The notes below the pieces were generated by a model. That model ran no database searches. It worked only from the letters and a program-made list of their open reading frames with translations, and was not told the DNA's origin. A DNA stretch of 51,893 nucleotides from an uncultured Alphaproteobacteria bacterium (GTDB lineage: Bacteria; Pseudomonadota; Alphaproteobacteria; Rhodobacterales; Rhodobacteraceae): assembly GCA_902574225.1 (NCBI GenBank), contig CACGMO010000015.1, positions 1 to 51,893 of the forward strand. The letters run 5' to 3'. Both the position numbers and the translations under genes were made by a program. Of this stretch, positions 8,777-17,945 are shown piece by piece. The stretch's first letter is position 1. Every line of letters starts with the position of its first letter.

Positions 8777-9460
8777 ATGCACATAGAACCTGGAGTAGTA
8801 AACGGCGCAAAAATTGGACTGAGTTATTTAACCGGAGCAGCAGCGATAGCGATCGGATTAAAATTGCTTATACAGCATATGTCAAACAACAGATCTGTTT
8901 CGGTAACCGCGGTCAGATGTTTGATAACCACTATTTTCGTGTTTTCTTTTTTTGAGATTCTTCCACAGTACCCACTCGGCGTATCAGAGGTTCATTTTAT
9001 ATTTGGTGCAACTTTGTTCTTATTTTTTGGTGCTGGAGCGACAGCTTTTGGTTTGGTTGCAGGTTTATCTCTACAAGGACTTTTGTTAGCTCCATCAGAT
9101 TTGCCACAGCTCTACATAAACATATCAACCCTACTATTTCCTTTATTTGCAGTGTCGTACATTTCAAAGAAGTTAATTCCGGCCAATATTGCTTACACTG
9201 ATTTGCATTATAAGCAAGTTATATCTTTAACGGGTATTTATCAGGGTGGAATAATTCTTTGGGTAGCGTTTTGGTGTTTCTATGGGCAAGGATTTAATCA
9301 AGAAACATTATACAATGTCGGTATATTCTCCTTAGCCTACTCTTCGGTTATCGGCATAGAGTGTCTACTAGATGTTGGATTGCTGGCTATATTAAAAAGT
9401 TACAAAAAACGATCGTTGCCATCTGTATTTAATAAGAGGTTGATTTCTTTAAAAGACTGA
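8777..9460 (+). CDS. CbiM-like energy-coupling-factor metal permease
   Basis: A 227-residue membrane protein beginning MHIEPGVVNG. The N-terminal Met-His is the hallmark of CbiM/NikM substrate-binding (S) components, where His2 and the amino terminus coordinate Co2+ or Ni2+. About six to seven hydrophobic spans follow; segments such as HFIFGATLFLFFGAGATAFGLVAGL match the CbiM core with its H-x-x-x-G pattern. AAGGA precedes the ATG. No CbiN, CbiQ or CbiO partner lies next to it in this window, so it is either served by a distant ATPase module or works alone, as some BioY/CbiM-type components may. Metal specificity is unknown. Confidence 0.8.
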   Translation: MHIEPGVVNGAKIGLSYLTGAAAIAIGLKLLIQHMSNNRSVSVTAVRCLITTIFVFSFFEILPQYPLGVSEVHFIFGATLFLFFGAGATAFGLVAGLSLQGLLLAPSDLPQLYINISTLLFPLFAVSYISKKLIPANIAYTDLHYKQVISLTGIYQGGIILWVAFWCFYGQGFNQETLYNVGIFSLAYSSVIGIECLLDVGLLAILKSYKKRSLPSVFNKRLISLKD

Positions 9461-9560
9461 CTATTTCTCATATTCAGATAAAATAAAGTTAAATTAATTT
9501 TCAGAACTTGAAAGACCTTCTGCATCACTAATGTTAGAATCAAAATGAAAGGTTATTACG

Positions 9561-10796
9561 ATGAGTTCTATAAACATTGAGAAATTAGACAAGCTTGCTG
9601 AACTTTCAGTGAGTACAGGTGTTGGTCTGCAAAAAGGACAAAACTTATTAATAACAGCTCCATCAGATGCACTACCACTAGTTAGATTAGTTGCCAAGCA
9701 TGCTTACAAAATGGGAGCGAACGTGGTTACACCTTTTTTCTCCGACAGCGAAATAACCCTCGCAAGATATAAATACGCATCTGACGAAAGCTTCGACGAA
9801 GCAGCAGATTGGCTCTACAAGGGTATGGGTGAAGCTTTTGATAATAATACAGCTAGAATGGCAATTGCTGGTGATGACCCAATGTTGTTATCAGACATGG
9901 ACCCAGAAAAAGTTGCAAGAGCAAATAAAGCTAACTCTAAAGCTTACAAACCGGCAAGAGAACGAATTACCCAATTTAATATTAACTGGAATATAATAGC
10001 TTGGCCGGGCTTAGCTTGGGCAAAAAGAATGTTCCCTGACATCGCTCAAGAGGAGGCACAAACCCGATTAGCAGAGGCGATCTTTATGGCTTCGCGCGTT
10101 AATACGGAAGATCCCGTTGCATCATGGAAGGCACACAATCAGAGACTGAAAGAGAAAAGGGAGTGGTTAAATCAAAAAGATTTCAAAGAGATACATTTCA
10201 AGGGGCCTGGAACAGACTTAAAGGTAGGCTTAGCTGATGACCACGAGTGGATGGGTGGTGCTTCGATGGCTCAAAATGGTGTCGTTTGCAATCCTAATAT
10301 TCCTTCCGAAGAAGTGTTTACCACCCCACATGCGCAGAGAGTTGAGGGATATGTATCCTCTACTAAACCGTTATCACATCAAGGAACCTTAATTGATAAT
10401 ATTCGAGTTGTTTTTGAAAAAGGTAGTATCACAGACGCAAAAGCCAGCAAAGGTGAGACTGTTTTGAAGAAGGTTTTAGAGTCTGATGAAGGAGCTCGAA
10501 GATTAGGAGAAGTGGCACTCGTACCTAATAGCTCACCAATTTCGAACTCAGGACTTTTGTTTTATAATACTCTTTTTGATGAAAATGCTGCTTGTCATAT
10601 AGCCCTTGGTCAGTGTTACTCTAAATGCTTCAAAGGAGAAAAAAACCTATCATCGTCAGAAATAAGTGAACGAGGAGGTAACTCAAGCATGATACATATT
10701 GATTGGATGATTGGATCAGGTGAGATTGATATTGATGGTTTTGGGAAAAATGGAGAAATGGTGCCTATATTTAGAAAAGGTGAGTGGGTTGATTAA
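9561..10796 (+). CDS. M29 family aminopeptidase (PepS/AmpS type)
   Basis: A 411-residue cytoplasmic metallo-aminopeptidase. The family-specific NIPSEEVFTTPHAQRVEG stretch supplies the Glu and His metal ligands, and the C-terminal MIHIDWMIGS the His/Asp pair; both are clear. The N-terminal GVGLQKGQNLLI is also typical. M29 enzymes are dimeric and remove N-terminal residues from short peptides using two divalent metals. AAAGG precedes the ATG. With the peptide importer a few kb upstream it could process imported peptides, though it is not in the same operon. Its 3' end overlaps a small ORF by 8 bases. Confidence 0.93.
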   Translation: MSSINIEKLDKLAELSVSTGVGLQKGQNLLITAPSDALPLVRLVAKHAYKMGANVVTPFFSDSEITLARYKYASDESFDEAADWLYKGMGEAFDNNTARMAIAGDDPMLLSDMDPEKVARANKANSKAYKPARERITQFNINWNIIAWPGLAWAKRMFPDIAQEEAQTRLAEAIFMASRVNTEDPVASWKAHNQRLKEKREWLNQKDFKEIHFKGPGTDLKVGLADDHEWMGGASMAQNGVVCNPNIPSEEVFTTPHAQRVEGYVSSTKPLSHQGTLIDNIRVVFEKGSITDAKASKGETVLKKVLESDEGARRLGEVALVPNSSPISNSGLLFYNTLFDENAACHIALGQCYSKCFKGEKNLSSSEISERGGNSSMIHIDWMIGSGEIDIDGFGKNGEMVPIFRKGEWVD

Positions 10797-10965
10797 AACA
10801 GATATGCTAACATCAAAAGTACTAGGTGAGGGCTTAAAAAAAATAGTAAAGCTTGAAGGTGTCGATGAAAAAAAAGAGCCTTATGAAAAAACAAAAAAAA
10901 TTACCAAAGGGGTAGTGGTATCTTTGAGTTCAGAAGCAAAACAGAAAGTAATAAAGTCCCTATAG
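10789..10965 (+). CDS. Small hypothetical protein overlapping the aminopeptidase 3' end
   Basis: A 58-codon ORF starting at TTG 10789 with AAAGG eight bases upstream; an ATG at 10804 would give 53 residues but has no ribosome site. It overlaps the aminopeptidase stop by 8 bases, suggesting translational coupling. The product is Lys-rich and highly charged, with predicted helix and a C-terminal KGVVVSLSSEAKQKV segment. That tail vaguely recalls short segments in flagellar regulatory proteins, too weak to name. No family recognised. Real but function unknown. Confidence 0.5.
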   Translation: MIKTDMLTSKVLGEGLKKIVKLEGVDEKKEPYEKTKKITKGVVVSLSSEAKQKVIKSL

Positions 10966-10976
10966 GTTTTTAAAAA

Positions 10977-11411
10977 TCAATCCATGTCATAGAATTTTCT
11001 CAATAGCTCCAAAGCAGAAGGTTTCAAGTTATTTGGGTTTGACCAAAATTGGTCATCGTTAATATTAATGAAACCAGGCGTATGTTCAAGTGCCTCAGTA
11101 TTTAAGTTTTTCAAACCCATTGACCAAGTTGAAAAGTTTCTTGTTTCAAAACTCCCATCTTCTAGAACTGTTATGGTATGATGCCTGGGGTCAGCACAAA
11201 TTCTATCCCATGCAGACGATATTGATTTTTTAGGACCTTCGATAATTTGGAGGAAGTTACCTCTTTTAAACTTTTTATTATACCGATAAATAAGTAATCC
11301 TGTGATTTCATGCGCCTCATTCCATTCTCTTGCTTTCCGTAATAACTCTTTAAGCTCGCTATCACTTATTGTCGATTGAGAGAAGCTGTAATAAACAATG
11401 TATTCCAACAT
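10977..11411 (-). CDS. BLUF-domain blue-light photoreceptor, stand-alone
   Basis: The 144-residue protein is a single BLUF domain plus a short C-terminal cap, as in short BLUF proteins such as BlrB or PixD. All FAD-binding and signalling residues expected are visible: Tyr7 in VYYS, Asn31 in the AREWNEAHEITGLL helix, Gln55 in NFLQIIEG, and Trp96/Met98 in FSTWSMG. The RHH at 76-78 and the DPRHH turn also match. BLUF domains bind FAD and rearrange hydrogen bonding around the Gln on blue light, passing the signal to a partner protein. There is no fused output domain, so a separate effector is expected; a cyclase gene lies next door. Confidence 0.95.
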   Translation of the reverse strand: MLEYIVYYSFSQSTISDSELKELLRKAREWNEAHEITGLLIYRYNKKFKRGNFLQIIEGPKKSISSAWDRICADPRHHTITVLEDGSFETRNFSTWSMGLKNLNTEALEHTPGFININDDQFWSNPNNLKPSALELLRKFYDMD

Positions 11412-11433
11412 AGTAAGATTTGATTATTAATTA

Positions 11434-11448
11434 CCTATAACGTTATGG
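11434..11448. promoter_or_regulatory. Palindrome upstream of the BLUF gene
   Basis: A perfect 10-base palindrome, ATAACGTTAT (11437-11446), with near-symmetric CC and GG flanks, lies 26 bases upstream of the BLUF start codon. Position and symmetry suit a repressor site; the regulator is not known. Confidence 0.3.
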
Positions 11449-11595
11449 TAGAGTAAAATTTCGGAAGACACCAACTTTAGATTACTAAGCAGACCACTAT
11501 GTTATTTTTAAGATTGGGGATGATGGAAAATAAGAGAGCTAAAAAATTGGCTATGTATTCCAGAACGTTGTCGTTAATGTATTCTGATAATCGAG

Positions 11596-13365
11596 TTAGT
11601 TGAAAAACTTTTTTACAAAGCTTCCGAGAGACTCTCGTAAACCTTCATTATTTAAATGAAACCTATCTATTTCCATGTCCCAGTCCATCTCTTTAAACTG
11701 GTCTTTGTTGTCAGCAAACCATGGTTCGGATCTATATTCTATCTCTTCATCATCACAAATTTTTGCGGTGACTAACCATGACTTGAAGTCAATATCCTGT
11801 AGTTTGTTTACTAGCTCTTTACACATCTTACTGTTTCTATCCATAAAATATCCGAAAAGAACAGCACTAGTTCTATGGTCTGTATTTGTTTTCCCCATCG
11901 GTATCGGATCCAATTCAAGCGCGCTCTCTAGAAGCTCTATTCCCCTCTCTGTTGAACCCGTTCTTGATAGAATCTCTCCATAAACTGATAATACTCTCGG
12001 ATCATTTGGTACCATTTTAAATGAGGTACGCGCATGTCTTTCTCCAGCTTTGAAATCATGACTACTTAATGCAACTTCTGCTAGCATTCTATGGACTTCA
12101 AAGTCATTGTCATTTAACTGTTGAGCCTTCTCTATGCACTGCATTAAATTATCCCACCATTCCTCCGTGTCACCTTCGAGATAGTCGCGTCCCATTGCTT
12201 GGCCTATAGCGCAAGCCTTCCAAGCATATGCCTGACCATTATTATTATCGGCTTGGATCGCTTTATTAAAGGAATCGATAGCTTCAAGGCACGACTCTCT
12301 TTTAAACTTGTGGTGCAACACTTTTCCTCTTAGTAAAAGTTCATATGATGTAAGGTTTTCTGTGGGTTTACGATTGGCCCGTTCAAGGCTTGAAATTTCA
12401 ATCTCTCCTAAAAGTGCCAATGATATTTTTCTCACAATTTCGTCTTGCACATCAAAAATGTCTTCTAAAATACGATCATATTTATTGTTCCAAAGAGCAT
12501 TTCCATCAGTTGCGTCAGATAGTTCAACAGAAATTCTTACTCGCTTACCAGATGTACGAATGCTTCCTGAAACTGCAAAATCTACTCCAAATTTTTTACA
12601 AAAATCTCTTATACTACTGGTGGCATCACGAAATTCGAAACAAGACTGTCTAGACAAGACTTCAAGTTCTCGAATTCGTGAAAATTCTGTGATTAAATCT
12701 TCAACAACACCATCAACTAAATAACCGCTATCTTCATCATTATTCATATTATCGAAGGGTAAAACTGCTAATTTTGGCTTATAACTTTTTACTTTCTCTT
12801 GTGCTTCCTTTTCCTTTAGTGCATCGGTCCTAGAAATTTTTTCGCCAGAGGGCGAGATTCCATATACTTGAAAGGCTTCGTCAATATTCTTTAAGGATTT
12901 CGTCCCAGCATCTTCAATGGTGAAATTTATTCTTTTATTAACCTGATCTTGTACAGCTGTTGAGAGAAGAATTTGTCCTGGGGAGCAGGCAGTCTCAAGT
13001 CTGGCTGCAATGTTTACGCCGTTACCATAGACATTATCTCCTTCTATTATAACATCATCAAGATGTATACCAACTCTCCAGTCAAGCTGAGATTCTTCAG
13101 AAAGTGTATTATTTCTATCATTGATAGCTTTTTGAAAACCTATTGCGGCATTTACACATTCAACGGGACTTTCAAACTCTGCTATCACAGAGTCACCTGC
13201 TGTATAGAAAATCCTTCCTCCGAATTCCTTAATCTGCGGGTCAATTATAGATCTGCAGGCTTTTAGGTTTTCTAGTGTTAGTTCTTCATTCTCATCCATT
13301 CTTTTGCTAAAGCCGACACAATCAGTAGCAAGTATAGTTGTTAATTTGCGTTTAACTTTTGACAT
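11596..13365 (-). CDS. Class III nucleotide cyclase with TolB-like and TPR domains
   Basis: A 589-residue protein. Residues ~5-170 are a class III cyclase domain: metal Asp15 (ILATDCVGFS) and Asp58 (YTAGDSVIAEF), catalytic Asn118 and Arg122 (GVNIAARLE). Residues ~195-330 are the TolB-like domain common in alphaproteobacterial cyclases (LAVLPFDNM, SGYLVDGVVEDL, VSGSIRTSGKRVRI). Residues ~335-520 are TPR repeats. The two residues that normally recognise adenine (Lys in K-T-x-G-D and Asp in D-x-Y-G) are Tyr54 and Asn111, so nucleotide preference is uncertain. No membrane segment is seen. It lies 95 bases downstream of gcvP on the same strand, with a hairpin in between. A close paralogue is at 30866-32638. 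Confidence 0.92.
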   Translation of the reverse strand: MSKVKRKLTTILATDCVGFSKRMDENEELTLENLKACRSIIDPQIKEFGGRIFYTAGDSVIAEFESPVECVNAAIGFQKAINDRNNTLSEESQLDWRVGIHLDDVIIEGDNVYGNGVNIAARLETACSPGQILLSTAVQDQVNKRINFTIEDAGTKSLKNIDEAFQVYGISPSGEKISRTDALKEKEAQEKVKSYKPKLAVLPFDNMNNDEDSGYLVDGVVEDLITEFSRIRELEVLSRQSCFEFRDATSSIRDFCKKFGVDFAVSGSIRTSGKRVRISVELSDATDGNALWNNKYDRILEDIFDVQDEIVRKISLALLGEIEISSLERANRKPTENLTSYELLLRGKVLHHKFKRESCLEAIDSFNKAIQADNNNGQAYAWKACAIGQAMGRDYLEGDTEEWWDNLMQCIEKAQQLNDNDFEVHRMLAEVALSSHDFKAGERHARTSFKMVPNDPRVLSVYGEILSRTGSTERGIELLESALELDPIPMGKTNTDHRTSAVLFGYFMDRNSKMCKELVNKLQDIDFKSWLVTAKICDDEEIEYRSEPWFADNKDQFKEMDWDMEIDRFHLNNEGLRESLGSFVKKFFN

Positions 13366-13394
13366 TTTTTATTGCAGAAAACTCTGATTTTAAA

Positions 13395-13410
13395 GGGCAA
13401 CCAAGTGCCC
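13395..13410 (-). terminator. Weak terminator-like hairpin after gcvP
   Basis: On the minus strand, GGGCA (13406-13410 complement) and TGCCC (13395-13399 complement) form a 5-base-pair stem with a 6-base loop, followed by TTTAAAATC. It lies between the gcvP stop and the cyclase start and may partly end the gcvTHP transcript. The stem is short. Confidence 0.4.
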
Positions 13411-13460
13411 ATATCATACCCTAGTGTAAAACGAACAAATGATCAAAAGCTATAAAAAAA

Positions 13461-16334
13461 TTAGTTTGCCTCGTTCTTTTCCTCAAAGTCAGACATGGGC
13501 GGACATGTACATATTAGATTCCTATCACCATGGACGTTATCGATCCTATTTACGGGCGGCCAATACTTATCCACCCGGAAGGAACCAGGAGGAAAACAAG
13601 CTTGCTCTCTAGTATATGGTCTATTCCACTCTCCAACCAAATCTTCAACTGTATGAGGAGCGTTTTTCAAAGGATTATTATCCGGATCGATGCGACCCTC
13701 TTCAATATCCTTTGCTTCATGGAAAATTGCTATCATAGCGTCACAAAATCTATCAAGTTCTGCTTGGGTTTCACTCTCTGTTGGTTCAATCATAAGTGTT
13801 CCCGCAACTGGGAAACTCATTGTTGGTGCATGAAAACCACAATCAACTAATCTCTTTGAAATATCATCAACAGTAACACCTGTGTCTTTGGTAAGGGGTC
13901 TAATGTCTACGATACATTCATGGGCAATTCTTCCTTCAGGTCCAGTATAAAGAATGGGATAAAACTCTCCTAACTTTTTTGCAATGTAATTGGCATTCAA
14001 AATGGCTACTTTTGTAGCCTGTGTGAGCCCTGTTCCGCTCATCATCAAACAGTAAGCCCATGAAATGGTCAATATTGAACCTGATCCAAATGGAGCAGCA
14101 GAGACGGCTCCTCCATCATTATCCTCAACTGGATTGCCTGGAAGAAATGGAGTTAAATGATCTTTGACTGCTATCGGACCCATTCCTGGCCCACCACCAC
14201 CATGGGGGATCGCGAAAGTTTTATGAAGATTTAAATGGCTTACATCAGCGCCAATTTCTCCTGGTTTAACCAGTCCAACCATTGCATTTAGATTTGCACC
14301 ATCAAGGTAAACCTGACCACCATATTTATGGGTAATTGCACAAATTTTTGAAACATTAACCTCAAATACACCATGTGTTGAAGGGTATGTAATCATGCAA
14401 CATGACAGCCTATCCTTATATTCCTTAGCTTTACTTTCGAAGTCTTTTATATCGACGTCCCCATTATCTGATGTGTTGACTGGAACTACCTGTAATCCAG
14501 CCATCTGTGCTGAAGCCGGATTTGTGCCATGTGCCGACATAGGAATTAAACAAATGTCTCTTTTATTATCTCCCCTTGATTTATGGTATCGCCCAATTGT
14601 AAGCAATCCAGCATACTCTCCCTGAGCGCCTGAATTAGACTGCATCGATATCGAGTCATATCCAGTAATGTCACACAACATTTTAGACAAGTTATCTATC
14701 ATTATGTTATAGCCTAAGGTTTGTTCCTTAGGAGCGTATGGGTGTACTTGAGAAAACTCAGGCCAAGACAGGGGTAGCATTTCTGCAGCCGCATTGAGTT
14801 TCATAGTACATGAGCCAAGTGGTATCATAGATCTATCAAGAGCTATATCTCTGTCAACAAGACGGCGCATGTATCTTGTCATCTCACTCTCCGCTCTATT
14901 CATATGAAATATAGGATGTGTAAGGAAATCAGTAAGTCTGTATAATTCGTTTGGAATTCGATAACCTGAGTTTAAGTCTTTATCTTTTCGTTTTATACCA
15001 AATGATCTCCATACTGCCTCAATAATAGCTGGCCTAGTTCTCTCATCCAATGATATTCCAATTCTAGTCTCGCCTATCTTCCTAAGATTAATTCCCTCGC
15101 TAATTGCTGATTTAAGGATTACATTTTGCATGGGACCAACGTCTATTGTAATCGTATCAAAAAAATGTTTTTGTTCCACATTGAAACCATGTGCCTCCAA
15201 TCCCTTGGCTAATCTAACAGTTTTTCTATGAATCCTTTGCGCGATAGCTTTTAATCCATCTGGCCCATGCATCACAGCATAAAAAGATGCCATTACCGCT
15301 AGAAGGGCTTGTGCCGTACAAACGTTGCTAGTGGCCTTTTCACGTCTAATATGTTGCTCTCTTGTTTGTAGCGCCAATCGATACGCTTTATTCCCTTTAC
15401 TATCTATGGAAACACCTACAATTCTGCCAGGAAGAAAGCGCTTGTAAGTCTCTCTGGTAGCCATATAAGCGGCATGGGGCCCTCCAAATCCTTGCGGAAC
15501 ACCAAATCTTTGTGTTGATCCCACTGCGATATCGGCCCCCATGGAACCTGGTTCTTTCAGTAAAGTTAACGACATTGGGTCTGCTGAAATTGTAACAAGG
15601 GCACCAGTTTCGTGCAGTTTATCAGTCACATTTGTAAAGTCTCTGAGCGTGCCAAAAGTTCCAGGATATTGGAATATTGCTCCAAAGCAATCTTCATAGT
15701 TAATGTCTTTATCCGGATCACCAATAATAATATTTATCCCAAGTGGATGTGCTCTTGTCTTCAGGACTTCGATATTTTGTGGGTGGCATTCTTGGTCAAC
15801 AAAGAAATTGATGGAATTGTTTTTAGTTATCCTTTTTGCCATAGTCATCGCCTCTGCACATGCAGTGGCTTCATCAAGTAAAGAGGCGTTCGCTATTTCT
15901 AGTCCAGTTAGATCACTGATCATTGTTTGAAAATTAAGAAGAGCTTCCAAACGTCCTTGAGAAATCTCTGGCTGGTAAGGGGTATAGGAAGTGTACCAGG
16001 CAGGATTTTCTAAAACATTTCTTTGAATTGCAGGGGGTGTTATAGTTCCGTGATACCCTTGACCGATTAAGCTCATCATTTTTTTATTTTTTAACGCTGT
16101 TTCTCTAAGATGGAAAAGCATCTCTCGTTCAGATTTTGGCTTATCCCAATCAAGTAATTTTTTTTGTCTTATGGATGGAGGAATTGTTTGATCGATTAAT
16201 TGATCAATACTATTCAGACCAAGGAGCTTAAGCATTTTTTCCATCTCCTGAGGCGATGGACCTATGTGCCTCCTATTAGCAAAATCGTAAGGTAGATATT
16301 CTGTTGGCTCAAAATTATTATTTTCAAAATTCAT
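13461..16334 (-). CDS. gcvP: Glycine dehydrogenase (decarboxylating), P-protein
   Basis: Full-length 957-residue single-chain P-protein of the glycine cleavage complex, which decarboxylates glycine and passes the aminomethyl group to lipoyl-GcvH. The N-terminal half starts with [12 protein letters not shown] and [14 protein letters not shown]; the C-terminal half carries the pyridoxal phosphate Lys705 in [16 protein letters not shown]. Both halves are present, unlike the split GcvPA/GcvPB form. AGGGGG precedes the ATG. Last gene of gcvT-gcvH-gcvP, 21 bases after gcvH, so under control of the upstream glycine riboswitch. Confidence 0.98.
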   Translation of the reverse strand: MNFENNNFEPTEYLPYDFANRRHIGPSPQEMEKMLKLLGLNSIDQLIDQTIPPSIRQKKLLDWDKPKSEREMLFHLRETALKNKKMMSLIGQGYHGTITPPAIQRNVLENPAWYTSYTPYQPEISQGRLEALLNFQTMISDLTGLEIANASLLDEATACAEAMTMAKRITKNNSINFFVDQECHPQNIEVLKTRAHPLGINIIIGDPDKDINYEDCFGAIFQYPGTFGTLRDFTNVTDKLHETGALVTISADPMSLTLLKEPGSMGADIAVGSTQRFGVPQGFGGPHAAYMATRETYKRFLPGRIVGVSIDSKGNKAYRLALQTREQHIRREKATSNVCTAQALLAVMASFYAVMHGPDGLKAIAQRIHRKTVRLAKGLEAHGFNVEQKHFFDTITIDVGPMQNVILKSAISEGINLRKIGETRIGISLDERTRPAIIEAVWRSFGIKRKDKDLNSGYRIPNELYRLTDFLTHPIFHMNRAESEMTRYMRRLVDRDIALDRSMIPLGSCTMKLNAAAEMLPLSWPEFSQVHPYAPKEQTLGYNIMIDNLSKMLCDITGYDSISMQSNSGAQGEYAGLLTIGRYHKSRGDNKRDICLIPMSAHGTNPASAQMAGLQVVPVNTSDNGDVDIKDFESKAKEYKDRLSCCMITYPSTHGVFEVNVSKICAITHKYGGQVYLDGANLNAMVGLVKPGEIGADVSHLNLHKTFAIPHGGGGPGMGPIAVKDHLTPFLPGNPVEDNDGGAVSAAPFGSGSILTISWAYCLMMSGTGLTQATKVAILNANYIAKKLGEFYPILYTGPEGRIAHECIVDIRPLTKDTGVTVDDISKRLVDCGFHAPTMSFPVAGTLMIEPTESETQAELDRFCDAMIAIFHEAKDIEEGRIDPDNNPLKNAPHTVEDLVGEWNRPYTREQACFPPGSFRVDKYWPPVNRIDNVHGDRNLICTCPPMSDFEEKNEAN

Positions 16335-16355
16335 TTTTTCCCCCTAATAATTTAG

Positions 16356-16715
16356 TTATTCGATATGTTTCTTATATTCGTCTTCACTCATTAGACCATC
16401 AAGCTCTCCTTGATTTTTTAAGGACATTTTGAAAAACCAAGCTTCGCCTGTTGGATCGTTGTTAACCATAGATGGATCATCCACTATTGCGTTATTGATC
16501 TCGGTAATTTCACCATCAAGAGGTGCCAGGATATCCGATGCTGCCTTTACACTTTCTATAACAACTATTTCTTGCCCTTTGGTAACTGAAGTTCCTACAT
16601 CTGGTAGTTCAATGAATACAATATCTCCCAATTGTTCCGCGGCATACTCTGTGATGCCAACCTTGACCATATCTCCGTCAGACTCAAGCCATTCATGCTC
16701 TTCTGTGAATTTCAT
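16356..16715 (-). CDS. gcvH: Glycine cleavage system H protein
   Basis: The 119-residue lipoyl carrier. The lipoylation site is Lys57 in VVIESVKAASDI, followed by the family's LAPLDGEITEIN and NNDPTGEAWFFKM. The N terminus EEHEWLESDGDMVKVGIT is typical. It shuttles the aminomethyl group from GcvP to GcvT and is reoxidised by dihydrolipoamide dehydrogenase, which is not encoded here. AGGAG before the ATG; 14 bases after gcvT. Confidence 0.98.
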   Translation of the reverse strand: MKFTEEHEWLESDGDMVKVGITEYAAEQLGDIVFIELPDVGTSVTKGQEIVVIESVKAASDILAPLDGEITEINNAIVDDPSMVNNDPTGEAWFFKMSLKNQGELDGLMSEDEYKKHIE

Positions 16716-16729
16716 ATTACTATCTCCTC

Positions 16730-17863
16730 TTAATTTCTTTTAAAACTGGTTGGTACGAACGGTAATTTTGTAAGTGTTACAGAAAAGAACTTGTTTCTTA
16801 CTTCACCAAAAATTGGTTCATCAACATTGAATTTATTATGATTCAAATACCCCATTGAAATCGGCCTTTCAAGAGATGGTGAATAGCCGCCAGATGTGAT
16901 CATACCAATTTCGTTTTTCCCTTTATCATCGCTAAACAGTTTAGTCCCAGATCTCAAAGGAGCTTTCCCATCGGGAAAAAAAGCCTCTCTCTTTAAATGA
17001 GGGTGTTCTTCAATTTGTTTTAAAATCTTTTTTTGTCCAACAAAACCGCCTTCTCTCTCTCCTCCAACCCGTCTAACTTTTTGAATAGCCCATTTTAAAC
17101 CGGCCTCAATAGGAGTAATTGTTTCATTTAAATCTTGTCCATAAAGGCACAGCCCGCATTCCAGTCTGAGGGTATCTCTGGCTCCCAATCCAATCGGTTC
17201 AATACCATCTTGGTTTAGAATGTTTTTACAGAAAACTTCACATAGACTATTAGGTAGTGATATCTCAAATCCATCTTGTCCAGTATAGCCAGACCTTGAA
17301 ACCCATAGCATCTCTCCTTTATACGAAAAGTTTTTCACATCAAGATACTTTAAGGAACTTAATTCTCCGATTAGGTTGGATAATATCTTTTCTGACAGAG
17401 GACCTTGAATAGCAATAAGTGCTCTTGTCTTAATTAAGTCAACATCGATTTCTTTAGAAATATTTTCTCTAAGATATTTAAAATCAATTTCCTTTCTCGA
17501 AGCATTTATAACAACAAAATAGTGATCGCCTCTATTGGATATCATCAGGTCGTCTATGATTCCTCCCTCTTTATTTGGTAAAAACCCATACCTCTGTCTG
17601 TCTTCACTAAGACCTAATACATCAATGGGAAGAAGTTTTTCCAACTCAGAAGCAATGAATTGCATAGACTGTGTATTAGACGAAATGACTAGCTGCCCCA
17701 TATGACTAACATCAAAAAGGCCTGCAGACTTTCTGCAATATAAGTGCTCTTTCATAATTCCTAAAGGGTAATTAACAGGCATTTCATATCCAGCAAAAGG
17801 TATCGCTTTAGCACCGAGAGATCGGTGAAGATCGTATAAAGCTGTCTTTTTAAGCTCTGTCAA
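16730..17863 (-). CDS. gcvT: Aminomethyltransferase, glycine cleavage T-protein
   Basis: A 377-residue T-protein that releases ammonia and transfers the methylene group to tetrahydrofolate. Conserved pieces are ALYDLHRSLGAKAIPFAGYEMPV at the N terminus (cited in part), GLFDVSHMGQ, the folate-site SRSGYTGQDGFEIS, and GARDTLRLECGLCLYGQDL. The start is TTG (17861-17863): the N terminus aligns with the family there and AAGAAGG lies seven bases upstream. First gene of the operon. The tandem glycine riboswitch ends ~75 bases upstream, with two mutually exclusive hairpins in the gap. Confidence 0.97.
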   Translation of the reverse strand: MTELKKTALYDLHRSLGAKAIPFAGYEMPVNYPLGIMKEHLYCRKSAGLFDVSHMGQLVISSNTQSMQFIASELEKLLPIDVLGLSEDRQRYGFLPNKEGGIIDDLMISNRGDHYFVVINASRKEIDFKYLRENISKEIDVDLIKTRALIAIQGPLSEKILSNLIGELSSLKYLDVKNFSYKGEMLWVSRSGYTGQDGFEISLPNSLCEVFCKNILNQDGIEPIGLGARDTLRLECGLCLYGQDLNETITPIEAGLKWAIQKVRRVGGEREGGFVGQKKILKQIEEHPHLKREAFFPDGKAPLRSGTKLFSDDKGKNEIGMITSGGYSPSLERPISMGYLNHNKFNVDEPIFGEVRNKFFSVTLTKLPFVPTSFKRN

Positions 17864-17880
17864 AACTTAACCTTCTTATT

Positions 17881-17945
17881 CCGGTATTAAATGATTTTAC
17901 CGGCATTCGTTAAAGATGTGTGTAAGTACACATCAAAGAATGCCC
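17881..17945 (-). promoter_or_regulatory. gcvT: Expression platform of the glycine riboswitch
   Basis: Between the second aptamer and the gcvT ribosome site three pairings are possible on the minus strand: GGCATTC with GAATGCC (17939-17945 with 17902-17908), the hairpin GATGTGT/ACACATC nested inside it (17915-17921 with 17928-17934), and CCGGTA with TACCGG (17898-17903 with 17881-17886) close to the ribosome site. The first and third share two bases, so they compete. There is no U-tract, which argues for control of translation rather than termination. Inference from pairing only. Confidence 0.5.

Noticed and set aside
11520-11603. Possible 27-codon ORF in the BLUF/cyclase gap
   Set aside because: The upstream GGGG is too close to the ATG, the product matches nothing, and it overlaps the end of the cyclase gene on the other strand. 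Not enough to call a gene.
12308-12724. Long plus-strand ORF opposite the cyclase gene
   Set aside because: It is the antisense shadow of the cyclase reading frame; no ribosome site and no recognisable family.
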